Positions 23,291 to 37,242 of a stretch of 64,000 bases of DNA are shown piece after piece. The notes beneath the pieces are model-generated. The model saw nothing but the letters and a program-made list of their open reading frames with translations. It had not been told where the DNA came from and made no database searches. Position numbers and translations under genes: made by a program. The first letter of the stretch is position 1. Every line of letters starts with the position of its first letter. Source of the DNA: Botryotinia globosa (taxonomy: Eukaryota > Ascomycota > Leotiomycetes > Helotiales > Sclerotiniaceae); NCBI GenBank assembly GCA_014898425.1, contig RCSZ01000001.1, positions 3,286,001 to 3,350,000 on the forward strand. The letters are read 5' to 3'.

Positions 23291-23906
23291 TGCCTGATCG
23301 ATTTTGTGTGAGATAATTGATCGTTTGTTTACTTTCCTTTCCCTCTTTCAAGAGTTCCGCGATGTGAATATGAATAACCTTTTAATACCTTATCTGTTCG
23401 GCTGGCAGCTGTCAAATTCATTCAAAACTTGGTGGACAGTAAATACTCTGGACGCAGCTAAGAACTTTACAGACAAACTGTCTATCGCGCTATAAGTCAA
23501 ATACAAATGATATAAAATAGATTAATACGGTCGGTGATCAATTATCTCATCCTCAGACCACACAGTGATTACATAATTTTTTTGGCCTTAATTTCGAGGC
23601 AAAGGTTTCACAAAGGATTATCACTGTAGGGTCTGAAACAATTTGATTCTGGTTTTGATATAAAAACCAATAATTTGTTATTTTTCGATTTTTCAATTAA
23701 AAATTATAAATCATTCAATAATTGTATTATTTTGATATAGATTCAATATATATAGATAGATTTTCTTATTATTTTGATATATTTTTTATTATAATAGTTT
23801 TATTCAATTATATATATATATATATCGAAAATATGTATTTTTGAAAACTAATATTTTATTAAATTAAATATCCACCCTTTTTAAAATCCATTACTATTAC
23901 TATTTC
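23291..23906. other. intergenic turning into AT-rich flank
   Basis: Up to about 23560 the sequence is ordinary promoter spacer of the upstream gene. From there to 23906 it becomes almost pure A/T without a frame. This flank was apparently already AT-rich, or was mutated together with the retrotransposon. Confidence 0.5.
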
Positions 23907-24068
23907 TGTTGGTATCACCATGGGGATGGTGAAGACAATATAGTACTATGGTTTATATTGTTGTAATATTGCTTGAGATTCTAAAAGCTAGGGCTACGAT
24001 ATGTTTATATTATAGTATTGAAATACTAATGCAAGTGTTAGTATGGTTATATAATCTCTGTCCTGATA
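23907..24068 (-). repeat. 3' LTR of the copia element
   Basis: 162 bp, tgttggtat...tcctgata. It is colinear with 30047-30208. About 34 positions differ, every one a C/T or G/A transition. The element reads on the minus strand, so this is its 3' LTR. Confidence 0.9.
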
Positions 24069-24265
24069 CTAACAACTCTTTAAAATCGTTGGATTGTATT
24101 TTTCTAGTTAATATTTTTTTATTTGTATAACTATTTATTCTTTTAATTTCTTTCAATCTATTTTATAATTTTAATTTTTATAATATTGTTATTAATCAAA
24201 TCTTTTAGAATTTAATACAATTTAGATTTAATTATTGTATCAACTAAATTAGATTCTCTATTAAT

Positions 24266-24478
24266 TTATTTAATCTTTATAATCTTTTGTTTTTTATATA
24301 CTTTCTGGATAACTATTATATTAATTATTAGTTTCTTTTCGATAATTGTATTAAGTTTTATAAAATAATTATAAAGTGATTTTGAATCGATATATATAAT
24401 TAATAATATATTACAATTTGAAAAGATTTTATCAAATATATTTTTGATTATTGTATTAATATTAAAATCCAAAATCAT
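24266..24478 (-). pseudogene. copia RNase H relic
   Basis: Seventy open codons retain the pattern DSKSLY...KLNTIIEKKL followed by a helical segment, a recognisable RNase H block of fungal copia polyproteins. It is a remnant, not a gene. Confidence 0.7.
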
Positions 24479-27235
24479 ATTATAGAGCTCTAATACTAAT
24501 ATACTTTTAATAACTTTTTTGTATTTAATTGATAATTAATAAATGATATTAGCTTTATCGAATTTGTTTTATAAAACAATAATATATTCAATTTGGAAGA
24601 ATAAATCTTTATTGTTTACAAAAAACATATTTATGAATACAATCAATTTGAGAGAAGTTATATCAAAAAAAACAAATTGTAATCCTCTCTCTAAATTATT
24701 GATTTATTATTGAATATATTTATTAAAAGAATTAGCATTTTCTTTTTTTGGATTAATTATTTGTATAATATATAATAAATCAAAAGATATTTTTAACTGA
24801 TATATAATTGTTATATATACTTTTCGAGTATATTATATAATATATTGATCTTTTGTTATTGCTGATTTTCTGAATTTGTTATATATGTTTTATATATTCA
24901 ATGGTTTTGATTTAATTAAATAAAGGTTTTTATATTGTTTTTTCTAATTAAAATAAATCGTATTATTGTATTATTAAGTGATTAGATTATTATTAAATTT
25001 AAATAATATATTTAATATAAGTATTTTATATTTTTTTGTTATAAAATTTATATTTTTGAATTCAATTTGTTTATAATCTGTAAATACTTTATTAATTATA
25101 ATAAATATATCATTTGTTTGTAATTCAATAATATCAAATATTATATTATCTTTAATTGTATATAATAGATATAGATTATAGATTGATTATATTATTTTGA
25201 AAATATTAATATAATATTTATAATAGATATTAAATCAATAATTGTCTACTTCTAAAATATTATATAATAGTTATATTATTTATAGAATAAAATCTTTTGA
25301 AATATCTATTTTTATTGAAGATTGTATATAGAATTTTCAAATTAAATTCGATATTGATTGTGTATATATTTATATAATATTGTAAATATTTATAATAATC
25401 TTATTCTTAAATAATATAACTATTATTATTAATATAATATATTAGCTAATATATTATATAATAAATAATTATATTAAAATAATATTCTTTTTTTAATCTT
25501 TTTATATTTATATAATCAATTGGGATTTGGGAAATATTTTGTTAATCTTTTCATTTTTGATTTTATTAATAAAATATAAATTGAATATTCTAATATTTAT
25601 AAATATATTTATAAATTTTATAAATTGAAATATATTATTTTCTATTAATTCATTAACTTTTTTTCATTTTGATTTGATAAAGATTATTGATATTTATATA
25701 TCAACAAATACTATATAGTATTTAATATATTTGTTATTGTTTGGGAAATATATTACTAAATTGAATAGTATTATAAATTCTATAAGATATATATTTATAT
25801 TATCATTCAAAAAATAAATTTAAAGTATAGGAATTATAATTTAAAGAAATAAATATTATTGATATTATAGATTCTTAAATATATCTATAAATGTCTTTTC
25901 AGAATTCTTATTATAAGTAATATTAAATAAAAGGAAAAATATAATTTTATTAGATTTTAATAAAGTTCTTTTGGCTATAGCTTTTTTGATTACATTTAGA
26001 GGAGATATAACTTTGCTAGATTTTGATAAAATTATTTTAGTTACATTTCTAAATATATTTTATATTATTTAATTTATTATTTGTATAAATACAGTAGTCT
26101 ATTTTTAATACATTGATTATATTATTTATATAGATTATATAAATAATAGTAATTGTATTGATTTAATAAATTGTTTATTCTAGAATTAATTCTAAGATTG
26201 ATTTTGATTCTTTTCTATATACAGTTTAATTTAAATAATTTGAAATTCTATTGAATTATTTATTAATTATATAGTATATATTTTATTTTTTATATTTAAT
26301 AAATAATATAGATCTGTTCATTCTTTATATTCTTTTTATATCCAAACTTTTGAATTGATAAATAAATTATATAAAACTATTATAAATAATTCATTATATT
26401 GATTCAAAATATTAGATATTTATTTTGTGATTTGTAATTTGTAAATCTCGAATATTACTTTTTTGATTATTATTTGATATTATATAATTGTAGATATAAA
26501 TAGATTGGATTCAGATATATATAAATATACTCCAAAGATTAAAAATATTAGAATTAATTTATTTAATTTTATAATATTATTTATTATTTTTATAATTATT
26601 TATAATATTATTTTTTTCGAGGTAAAATTATCTAATTTATTTGTAATAATAATATATACTTTTTTGATAATTATATAATATTATTCAACTATATCAATTA
26701 ATTAATAAGCTTTAATTGAAATACTCTTTATTTTTATCAATATAATTACTATATATTATATAAATTCTTTATTAACAAAATTCTTTTCAATATTATATAT
26801 AATATAATTCAAAAGATTGATATAAATATTTATTCAATATTTTTGAAAAATATCAAAAATATATCTCATAATAATGTTGTCCAGTTATTATATAACTTGG
26901 AATTATATACCTTTATCAATAATATATAGAATAGAATTAGTATTGATATACATTATATCAATTATAATTAAGTAATTAAAATCAACATTATTTTGCAAAT
27001 TGAATTTAAATCAATCTAATAATTTATTATACTTTTAATAATATTAATAAAACTTAATGAGTTTATCAATCTCAGCTTATAAAATATCATTATAGTTAGT
27101 TTGTTGTAGTATTTATTGGAGTTTGTAAGCTAAAGAATAATCAAAACAATAATATAAACAATATAGTTTTATAGTGATAAAATAACATTTATTGTTATTA
27201 ATAATCTATTATATAAATTGCTATATATTTATATA

Positions 27236-27553
27236 TTAAAAGAATACTATATATTTATTATAATAAATGTATAAATAGTTTATTCTTATATATTGTTCAA
27301 TAACTAAATCAACAATATTATTATAATATATATCAAATCTATTTATATTATTCAATAATAAAAGGAATAATATCTTTACATTTATAATATGAAATTCAAT
27401 AGTTTCTAATAATAATTTGAGCTTAATTGATCTAATTGATTTAGCTCTTTCGATATCAAATACCACATTTGCGATTCCTATTCGATTTATATTTAATAAT
27501 ATATTTTCGATAGTTGTTTTATATATTATATATTGCTTATAATCTATTATCAA
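27236..27553 (-). pseudogene. copia protease / pre-integrase relic
   Basis: An open stretch of 105 codons with the TIEFHI...FLLLLNNINRFDIYYNN pattern that corresponds to the EFHVV-ADTPFLLCL-DMDRLGVYFNN block of fungal copia elements. It is surrounded by stops. Confidence 0.7.
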
Positions 27554-30046
27554 TTATTATACCACAACTATATCAATAATAATTCCTTGAAATTCTTTTA
27601 TATTGTATCTACTAATATATATTGTATTATAAACTTGATGTATTAAAGTATGTGTAAAAGATTTATTAGTTAAATGAGATATAATCTCTTTATTATTTAT
27701 AGATTTGTTTTGAATAAAGAAACTCGAATATAATTCTTATACAAATAAATCCTAAAGTTCGAATTATACAAAATAAGTTGCAATTTCGCTATCTATATTG
27801 GAATCAGAATCTTCAACAGATTCTTCATATTCAATAAAAAACTATTCAAAACCTTTATTAAAACTATTACTAGTACTCTTAAATTGTTCCTTATATTTAT
27901 ATTACAATTTGTTATACTTTTCCTTATTATATTAGATTAATTAACAATTATCCTTTTTACAAATAAAACACTTCTTTTTATCTTATAATTTGAATGAATA
28001 TTAATTGCTTTATTCAAAGCCTTTATTCTAACTATATCCTCCTTCACATTAATACTTCCAATCAATATAGAATATTGTATTTTTGCTTGGATAAGCTAGC
28101 TTCTATATTATAATAACTAATCGAAATTCTTCAAAAAAACTTGATATATCATCAATTAAACAAAAACAAACTAAAAAACATACTTAAACTAATATATATA
28201 TATTGATAATCTTTTGATAAAATAATTCGTCTATCCAAATAATAGTATTAAATCCTTTGTACAAATGATATAGTTTTATTACCATCTACTATAAATAGTA
28301 GGTAATCGATTTCCTATCATTCTCTGATTTTATTATAATATTTTTTAATATAATAATCTTTTATTGCTATATAATATTTTTTTTATATTCAAAACTTTCA
28401 AATATAATCTCAAATAGATTATGAATATTTTATATCATATCTAATATAATCCCTAAATTTGTATAATAAAAGTCAAATACTATACCAATAAATATAATTG
28501 ATAATATTCTTGAAAATAAATTTTCAAATATATTAATATATTAATAGTTATTGAGAAATATATTATATTTATAAACAAAATTGTTATCTTGCCCATTATA
28601 CTTATTATTTTTATTATAAAGTTTTAGAAAATTTCCAAAAAATTAATTAATATTTATAATTTTTAATAATAGATTTAAAAAGATCTCCAAAATATTTTAA
28701 TTATATTCTGAATTACCTTCACCACCTTCTTCTATATCATTTCTTTTTTTACCACTACCATTCCTATTATATTTTTATAGAATATCGTTTTTTTTATTTC
28801 CTTTATTCTTACCTAAAGTTTTCGAAGATAATGGATTATTCTATTAATAGAATTAATATACAATAGATTCATTGAGTTCACTATACTCTTATAAAGAATC
28901 GATATCAATTTAACAAATAAAATTAAAATATAAAAATATTTACAATAATGCTTTTTGTTTAATATCAATATTCTTTTCTTTATTATTTAAAAATAAAAAT
29001 CCAGAAATAGTTATAATTCCTAATAAAATATTTGGCATTTGTAATAACTTGTATTAATTAAAATCTAACAATCCAAGCTAATTGTTTATTTGAAATATCT
29101 CGAATTTCTTTAATAATATATATATAGATGTTTGAATGTTTTTTGTAATTATTTTATACTATATACTCTTTAATCGAAATGTAAATTCCTTATTTATAAA
29201 TATATCCACAATTTCTTTATTAGACCATTCTCTATATAATAATTGAATTATATCAATTAAAACATTATAAACAACTCGTATTATACAAATCTTATACTTT
29301 ACAATAAATAAACTGTATAAGTATAACTTGTACCTAAATTTATATAAAAAATATATATTAACTACTTGAAAATATTTTGAAATAAAATATTCAAATATAC
29401 TAAAGTAATCCAATTAAAGTTTATTATTATAATAAATTGAATATTGATATTTATATAATTTATATTTATAGAAATCCCTAATCTCTTTTATATTTTTTTT
29501 TTTTATAAAATCAATAGGATATTCCTATTATTTTGTAATCAATATATTAAAATCATCAGACAAAATAATTAATAATATAATCGATTCGATTACATTTCCA
29601 ATGATATTATATAATCCTATTATATTAATAAATAGCAGATAAATAACAAGATAAAATAATTAAATATAATTTTGCTAAAATCTAACAAAATTATATTTAT
29701 TCGAAAAAAGTAATACTTAGTTCGAATTAATAGCTATTGATTTGTATTCTTTAATATATATTGTTTTGAAAAATAAAATATAGATTAAAATTAAATATAA
29801 AAGTTGTTACTATATTATTAATTAATTTTGAATTTTATCAATATCAAATTATATTGGATTAATATTTAACACAAGAATTACTATTATATTACTAATAATT
29901 TTTATTTATATAAAAACAAATATCAAACCACATTGGATTGATATAAGAGCTTATACTTCTTCAAAGAAATATCAACCTTAATTATAAATCCATATTATAT
30001 TTGAAATTAAAGTGCCAGGCTCCTGATTTGTGATATTATTGATTAG

Positions 30047-30208
30047 TGTTGATATTATTATAGGAATAGTGAAGATAATATAATACTATGATTCACATTA
30101 TTGTAATATTGCTTGAGGTTCTAAAAGCTAGGGCTATGATATGTTTATACTATAGTGCCGAGGCACTAGCGCAAGCGCTAGTGCGGTCACATGATCCCTG
30201 TCCCGACA
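30047..30208 (-). repeat. 5' LTR of the copia element
   Basis: 162 bp ending cccgaca. It retains more G/C in its right half (gccgaggcactagcgcaag) than the other LTR and less in its left half, so mutation acted unevenly on the two copies. Confidence 0.9.
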
Positions 30209-31257
30209 ATTTCTAATTAAAAAAAATATATTCTAAAGATTTTCTAATTAATCTGATTTTTATTATATATCTCAATCCCTTTTAAAAGATTAAGATTATT
30301 AATTTCGAAAAAGTTGAGTATTCCTAAGATTGAAAATCCATCTATTTCGAAACTATATACCTTAAATTTAAAGTATTTTGAAATTCAAATTGAAAAGCAA
30401 TTCAATTATTATCAATAATATAATCCCAATACTATTAATATTATTGAAAAAGCTATTAATATACTCAGTTTAATAAAACGATTCGATTGATATTATTTTT
30501 ATTATTAGTAAAGATATTTTGAAATAATTGAAAATAACTTAATTAATTTAAAAAAAAATCTTTTTAATTGAATTATATAACAACTACAACTTCAATCAAT
30601 TTGATATAAATTTAGATAATAATATCAATTGAATTTTTTTGAATATTCTAATTAATTTTTCAATAAATAGTGATTGAAAAAGTGAAATATATTATTGAAA
30701 TACTTTTATTAAACGAATTGAATTATATATCAAAAATACACTCAAATACTTTTAGATTTTTGAAAAAATAAACATTCCCTTAATTCTTGATTAATTAAAA
30801 AAAATTCAATTATTAGTAAACCACAACACCACTATGAAAAGAATCAAGATATTATTTAGAATTCTAATTAAAAACGTTTTATTGATGAAGAGAGTTTGAA
30901 AGTGAGATTAGTGATCAAAGACTCCTCTCCTCGCAAATGTTCTCGAGATTGTAAATGATCGATGACAACACGTGTGAATGTGTGGCATGGCATTAGTAAG
31001 CAGACGGACTCGCCAAAAGCGGTGAATACTTAAAGTGGTTTTTGACGCGCGCTGGGAGTTTGTCGCGTTTTCTGCCTAATAACTTTCACTGGCTAGGTAG
31101 GTTCACCAAGTCATATTCACCAACCACGCGAGTACCTGCAGGACAAATTACAAATTATCAAAAACCTTTCCGGTATTCGAGTATCTTTTTAACAAATAGA
31201 AGATGGGTTTCAGTACAGCTGTTATTTCATCTTCACGATAGCTGCGATCTTGCAGCC
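30209..31257. other. AT-rich flank and Rif1 promoter
   Basis: AT-rich and frameless until about 30830, then an abrupt return to normal composition. The frame that later becomes Rif1 is already open from 31042 but has no ATG before 31258. The stretch 30880-31257 is therefore promoter and 5' leader. Confidence 0.5.
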
Positions 31258-34200
31258 ATGGTACCGCCATCTTCAACGGCTGGAAAATCAATTAACACTG
31301 AGCCAAGACCTTCCACTCCTACTGAGCCTGAATCCAGCGAGCCGCCTCGACATCCTTGGTTCCGATTTTTCTTGAATTCAAAAGATAGATCACCTCGAAA
31401 GCCTAAAATCAATACTCCAGACTCATCTGCGGATCTCATCAGTACACCATCGACGACCAGGAAGAAAGTAGGCTGGTCCGAAAAGTACGACTACAAAGAT
31501 CCTCCTAGAATCATCACCGATCGAAAGACACTATCTGCGCAGGCTCTATCGCCTTTGACACCATCAGCGGAGCGAAAAGCGACAAAATCAATCCTGAAGA
31601 CACACCATGTTCCTGAACCTACACAAAATATTGTGCCATCCGAAGGTGACGACACGACACTAACCTCAAAACTTCTGATACTGGATGCTAGAATGTTGGA
31701 ATCAATAACGAAGCAATTGGCTGGGAAAGACAGGGGATCGAAGCTAGATGCATACACGACCTTATCAGGTGCCTTAAAGGCTTGCGACAATGTTCCGGAC
31801 CGAAAAGCTCTATCGGACAAGATGGATTTGATACTTCAATTCATGAAGCGGGATCTGAATGCAAGGCTTGAAACTGGAGCCCTTGATACTCAACTTGCGA
31901 AAGAGGCTTTAGTACTCATGTCTAGCTTTCTCTACAAGAAGTCAATCGCAGATATGTTGAACCCCGATTTCAATGGCTATATTGTGGACTACGCGTTGAA
32001 GACTTTTGAGAATCCTGGAATGTCAAAGGAGATTGTCAGGCATCTGATGTTTATGATTGCACAGCAAAAGTTCTCGGCAAGGATCATGACAGCTGATAGG
32101 GTTACAAAGCTGATATCTGCGATTCACAACATCGAGGATTATGTGCGAGGCAAAAGCATCGTAGAACAGCGCATCAACATCTACCGAACTTTTCTTAGAC
32201 AATCCAGAGCTCATATGATTTCCAATTCAGACTGGCTTGGGGATCTTTTCAGCGACATGCTTAACAGCTATTCAAATATACAGACTGCTGCTATTGCGTT
32301 TGCAGAAGAGGCTGGCCTTGAACTCGGGACGGAGAGCAAAATATCTTCGAAAGTCACAGAGATCTTCAAGGGATCGGATGGAAAGGATGTCAAGTATGTC
32401 GAATTTTTTGCCGATAGACTGCGAAGTATGGCAAAGAAACCTTCAAGTTCCACACCACGTATCTGGGCGGCCGTCATATTATTTCTCCGTGCCCGACCCA
32501 AACAGCTAGAGCACTGGGCCTTTATCAAGACATGGCTGGACGTAATCAAGGTCTGCTTCAATTCCAGTGACCAAAACACAAAATTGGCGGCAAATCTGGC
32601 ATGGAACCGCATGATATTTGTAATAACTCTGGAGGAAAAGGTCTCTTTCAGTATGGTCAACACACTAAGCCAACCCTTAATTTTACAACTTCCAAGAAAA
32701 GATGTTCGTAAAATCTCAAACTCCGACAACCTGCATCGCAAGTCAACTCTGAGCAGTATTTGCAATTTATTCTATTACTCGGTGAAGCCAAATACAACGC
32801 AAGCCCAGCTTGATATCTTTTGGGATACATACATAATTCAGATCGTTCGGGATAAACTGATTCCCACTGACTTCGTGGAGAATCCCGCATTGGCTAAGCA
32901 AGATTTGGGTGACGCGTGCAATATCCTCTGTGGTTTGTTCAACGCACACACCCAACGACCGTGGATACCAACCAGGGCTCTGAATGATAATGCTGTCACA
33001 CCTCGAGAGCTTCCAGGACTTGATCCGCGATGGCTACGTAAAAGTGCATCTCGAGTCTTCTCTATTCTGAGTCCACTCATGGAGCTGCTCTTTTGGGAGC
33101 TTGCTCTCCCTAAAAGTAGAATTTCACTTCTTTGGGAAACTTACATTTTCTCAATCTCATCCGCAGCAGCAAAAGAGGTCAAGACATCAAATGATACCAT
33201 GTCATGCCTCGCTTTTCTTTTCAGCACATTGTACAAAATTTGGCAAAAGGGACCAGATGGCTTGAATACATTGGCATCTCATCGCAAGAACGAAGCAACC
33301 TTTTTGGCTAGCTTTCAAATTATTGTAACTACCGCTATAAACGGCTTGGGTGTATTACCATTTACCGAAAGGCTCCTATCCATGGGGCAACAAGATGACT
33401 TCATTGTCGTTGCGACCCCTTCACATCGACCCGGAAAAACAAAAGGGGATATTAGACCACCACTCCATCATCTATTCCTTCTGATTTCTAGCCCTCCTCT
33501 TGGCTTTAAGCATGATCCAAAATTCTCAGAAATGGCTGAAGCCATACTTATGCCTTTTTTTGAAACCCGACGTTCGAGTAAAGGTAAAATGGATTTGGTC
33601 AAGGACCTTCTAGAAATTCTTCCTACAGATAATAGTGAGTCGTGCGGAGCTCTTTGGTCAATTCTTGCAAGACTTGCTACAGCAGCAATAAATTTTCGAG
33701 ACGACGGTGTTGTGACCAGCACTATTCACGATTCCCGTCCGCTTGGCGCTGAATATCGCAGTGTTGCAAGAATTCTCGACGTCGGAATTGACCTATCACC
33801 AAAGGAGCCGTTAAAAGGATGGGAAGATCTTTTTCAAGCTTTGGTAACATCTGCGACCACTGACTCGGGGCACGGAGGCAGAGCCATCGTTGTTATTGAG
33901 CCAATAGCCAAGACTTTGGCCTCAAATTGGCAATCGGACGACGATCATTGTGGTAATAAAGTAGCATACTGTCAAATCCTAGTCAAAGAAGCATCATATC
34001 CGAAAGACCGACAAGCCTTGGACGCCGCTCGGAGGCGTCTTTGGGGAAGTGCAACTGCTGGTCCAAAAATTCACATCTTCGATCCGTATTCCCAACTATA
34101 CCAATATATTTCTCGGTGCTTAAGATGCTCATATACGGAGCTTTCTTCCAACGATAATATCACTATATGTGGTCTCCTTAGTGAGGTTGAAGCGCTTTTA

Positions 34201-37200
34201 GTACGATGTCCAAAAATTCTGTTGGGCGAGACTTTGACTCAACTTCAAAATGGTATTAATTGCTGGATAAGCGACGAAGAGGCAAAACTGCATGGTGGAA
34301 GTGATTTATCCCGATCCGTAAGTTGGTGTCTCCCCATCAATCAAATAGCAATGCTAATTATGTAGATTAATTCCCTCTGGAATAAGATCTGCTCATTGTT
34401 GAGTTCTACTGATCTATCAAAATTATTGAACAATCTTGAACCATTGTTGTGCGCTGGCCTAGGAAGTAAGCGTGTTCATATCGCAAACTCAGCCATAGAA
34501 ATGTGGAAAGATGCATTTGGTTCTTTCAAGGGTGACTTGCAGTATCCTCCCATGGTCAAAGAAGTTTTGTCTAGACTCCTCCCGATGACGGACCTCTCCC
34601 TTGCGTCATTATCCGAGAGCTCCGATAATCAAATATCAAACAATCACAGGCAACCTCTCGATATTCTTGATACACAGACAGAAACCAAAATCTCTAACGA
34701 AGCCAATGTACCAAAATTTTCGGACAGAGCTCCTTCGTCCAGTGTGATTCAAGCACACCAGCAAAAATCGATAGATCCATCTCCACGAGTCACCATTGAA
34801 GTCAGTAAAGCGGCATCTCGAAAGAGGTCTCGTGAGACAACACCGGAACCTGGGAAGAGGAAGTCCAGGAAGAAGGGTTTCGTTGCTAAGTTACGACATG
34901 ACGACTCCCAGATTCAATTCGAGGCGATTGCTGGCTCCTCACCCTTTTCTGAAACAACGTACGACTCACAACTTCTGACCGAAAGGCAGAAAGAGGTCAG
35001 AGAAAGACAAGCTGAAGAAGCAGCCATGTTCTCAGACATCAGGTCTAGCCCTAACCCGAGCTCAAAGCTAACTCCCAAGCATGCCGATAATGACCTTGAA
35101 TTACCTTCACGCCACTCAGCTTCAAAATTACTCTTAGAAACACCAGCCAATAGTGAAAGGCAAAGCACACCCGATACCAAAATCGTCGAAAACCAGGATA
35201 CGTTCTTAACATCATCGCCCACTCCAGCACGTCGTGTACTTTTGTCAAGAGACGTCTCTCGCTCTCCTTCTTTCTCGCCAGATGTGACTGTCGGTTCACG
35301 AAAGCGTCAGATACAATTACCTAGAGATAGTGATATAGCAATCACATCCTCGCCACCCGAAGCTAATGCAAGGAATAATGTGCCGCGAGACGCTGCAAAC
35401 AAAGGCCAGATTGACTTTGGGCAATCAACTTTACCATCGTATCTATCAATGTATCCGAGCGCTTCGATGCTCCCCACTTCTTCTAACGAATTCAATGTCA
35501 CCTCGTTTCCTAATAACTTTCCGGATGAGATTCACAACAACGCAACCACCAATCGCTCATTAGATACTCCTACACAAGTCGATCCATATGATTTCGATTT
35601 GGGTCAAACCATGTCTACATACAGAAGTTCGCCAAGAGATTCAGATCTGGATGAAGATATGGACGCAGCCGTTGAGCTTACTAGTAGCGAGGAGCAGGCT
35701 AGGGATCAAGAGCTTCGGCAAATATTTGCTGACAATAAAACTAGCAAAGCTTCGAGTGTTCAAGTTGCTGAGGCCTCTATGGATCCAGTTAAAAATGATA
35801 GGGCAGTCCTACCATTCACTCCAAGACGAAGCCGACGTGGTGCAGCAGCGATGCTGCCAGCGCCAAACAGCTCACAAATTCATGATGCTAGGCCAAGTGT
35901 AATACATTCGGACAGACCCACAAGCGACGAGGAGATTTTCGAAGATGCTACATCGTCTCCACGAGGACTGTCACCCAGGACACAAGAGTTGTCGACGACA
36001 AACCCTATGCTTAACAACAGTTCTTCTCCTCTGAGCGATATTGATGAATCTAGCTTTATCAAACTCGCAAAATCTGTGGATCGGGCGTTAGCTGAGAAAA
36101 AAGGTGAAGTTCTTCGTCAAACTCACGCATCTGCAAAATTGGCTACCGTCTCTGTTCATGCCGAGCCCATTCGCAGAATTCCGAGCCCACAACGTCAATC
36201 TCCAATACGCCCCATGTCACAATCATCGGCTATTCAATCTGTCATTCCTGAGACTCCGGCACCACAGCTATTGAAAAGGAATGGAAAAGAGAACGCGTTA
36301 CATGAACTCGTGGCTGATGACTCTGACACTGGCTCTGTTGTTAGTGCAGAGCAACAGCAGGTGCGTCCAACCAATACGAGCAAGACCCTAAAGACATTCA
36401 GTAAAAACAATACCCCAAACAATGTTAAGGTTAAGGATGAAACTGGAGGCGATGGTGATGGTGGTAAATCAGCGAAGAAGCGAAAATTCGACGAGACCCT
36501 TGAAGTTGGCAGTCCGGTGCTTGGCAGTAAAGAGGCATCTAAAAATGGTATGTGTAATATTCTCTTTGAGTGAAATGAAAGAATACTAATTGATTGTAAA
36601 GCTTTATCAGTGTCACCATTAAAGAAGAGAAAGGGTCGTCCCGCGAAGACACCAGAGCCTATTGCAACACAAAGTATTTCTGAAGCCCAATCTGCTCAAT
36701 CTCAACGATCTGAACGAGCCACTCGAAGAAATACACGATCGTCACGAGCTAAGAGTGTTCTTGAGAACAGTTCAAGTATGAGTGCATCGAGAGAATTCAG
36801 TTCCGTCCCAGGTATTACTGAGGCCGGTTCGTCGGCAATCGCCAACAACCGCCCTACTAAGCCAGTTTCTACCACTGAAGCTGTTGACGATCTCACTCGC
36901 GGTGGTTCAGAACAAGTTGAACAAGCAAGTCCAGCACTTGATCAAGTCGATGAACCGGAGCCAGATTTTGTGGAGGAAACTTTACTACAATCGCAAATAG
37001 CTGAGGAGATGGAATTAGGGTCACAGAAGGCCAACGATGATCAACAGGAGGAAATAGTAGAGGCTGGTACAGCCGCTCCCACATATCAAACTATAAAGGA
37101 GAGGCTACTGAGCTTAGTCAGGGATCTTGGGGATGCTGCTCTTAATAGAGAGGAAGGAAACGAAGTAGAGGATATATTTATGGATGCAAAAGCCCAATTG

Positions 37201-37242
37201 TATGGAGCAATCAGGCGAGGGAGACAAATGGCTGATGACTAA
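31258..37242 (+). CDS. rif1: Rif1, telomere and replication-timing regulator
   Basis: Three exons, 31258-34317, 34366-36547 and 36602-37242, with introns of 48 and 54 bp. All phases agree and the product is about 1960 residues, the usual size for a fungal Rif1. The start is the first ATG of the open frame. An N-terminal HEAT-like helical region (roughly residues 150-1050) matches the Rif1 N-terminal domain. The rest is a long disordered Ser/Pro-rich tail with many SP/TP sites, fit for cell-cycle phosphorylation. Two protein phosphatase 1 docking motifs lie near the N-terminus: an RVxF-type KKVGW (69-73) and SILK (111-114). Rif1 recruits PP1 to counteract DDK at late origins and limits telomere and repair reactions. 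The gene starts only about 400 bp from the RIP-degraded block and looks intact. Confidence 0.9.

Larger units (their letters stand above)
23907..30208 (-). mobile_element. RIP-degraded Ty1/copia LTR retrotransposon, complete boundaries
   Basis: A 6302-bp element bounded by two 162-bp direct LTRs that align without gaps and differ only by transitions. It is flanked on both sides by the same 5-bp target duplication ATTTC (23902-23906 and 30209-30213). Coding relics run on the minus strand in copia order. A zinc-knuckle relic (CFICKKDNC) lies at about 27970-27940. A protease-region relic (TIEFHIINVKILFLLLLNNI, about 27420-27350) matches the usual EFH...ADTPFLLCL block of fungal copia elements. 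An RNase H relic (IDSKSLYNYFIKLNTIIEKK) lies at about 24390-24330, next to the 3' LTR. The order Gag, protease, then RNase H at the end fits Ty1/copia. Stops are everywhere, and nearly all remaining codons are A/T-rich, the expected result of repeat-induced C-to-T mutation. No autonomous activity is possible. Confidence 0.93.

Noticed and set aside
24266..29413. Open frames inside the AT-rich block as independent genes
   Set aside because: They match eroded copia polyprotein blocks or are A/T-biased chance frames; stops dominate everywhere around them.
31042..31257. Extended N-terminus of Rif1
   Set aside because: The frame is open but contains no ATG before 31258; the upstream part is leader sequence.
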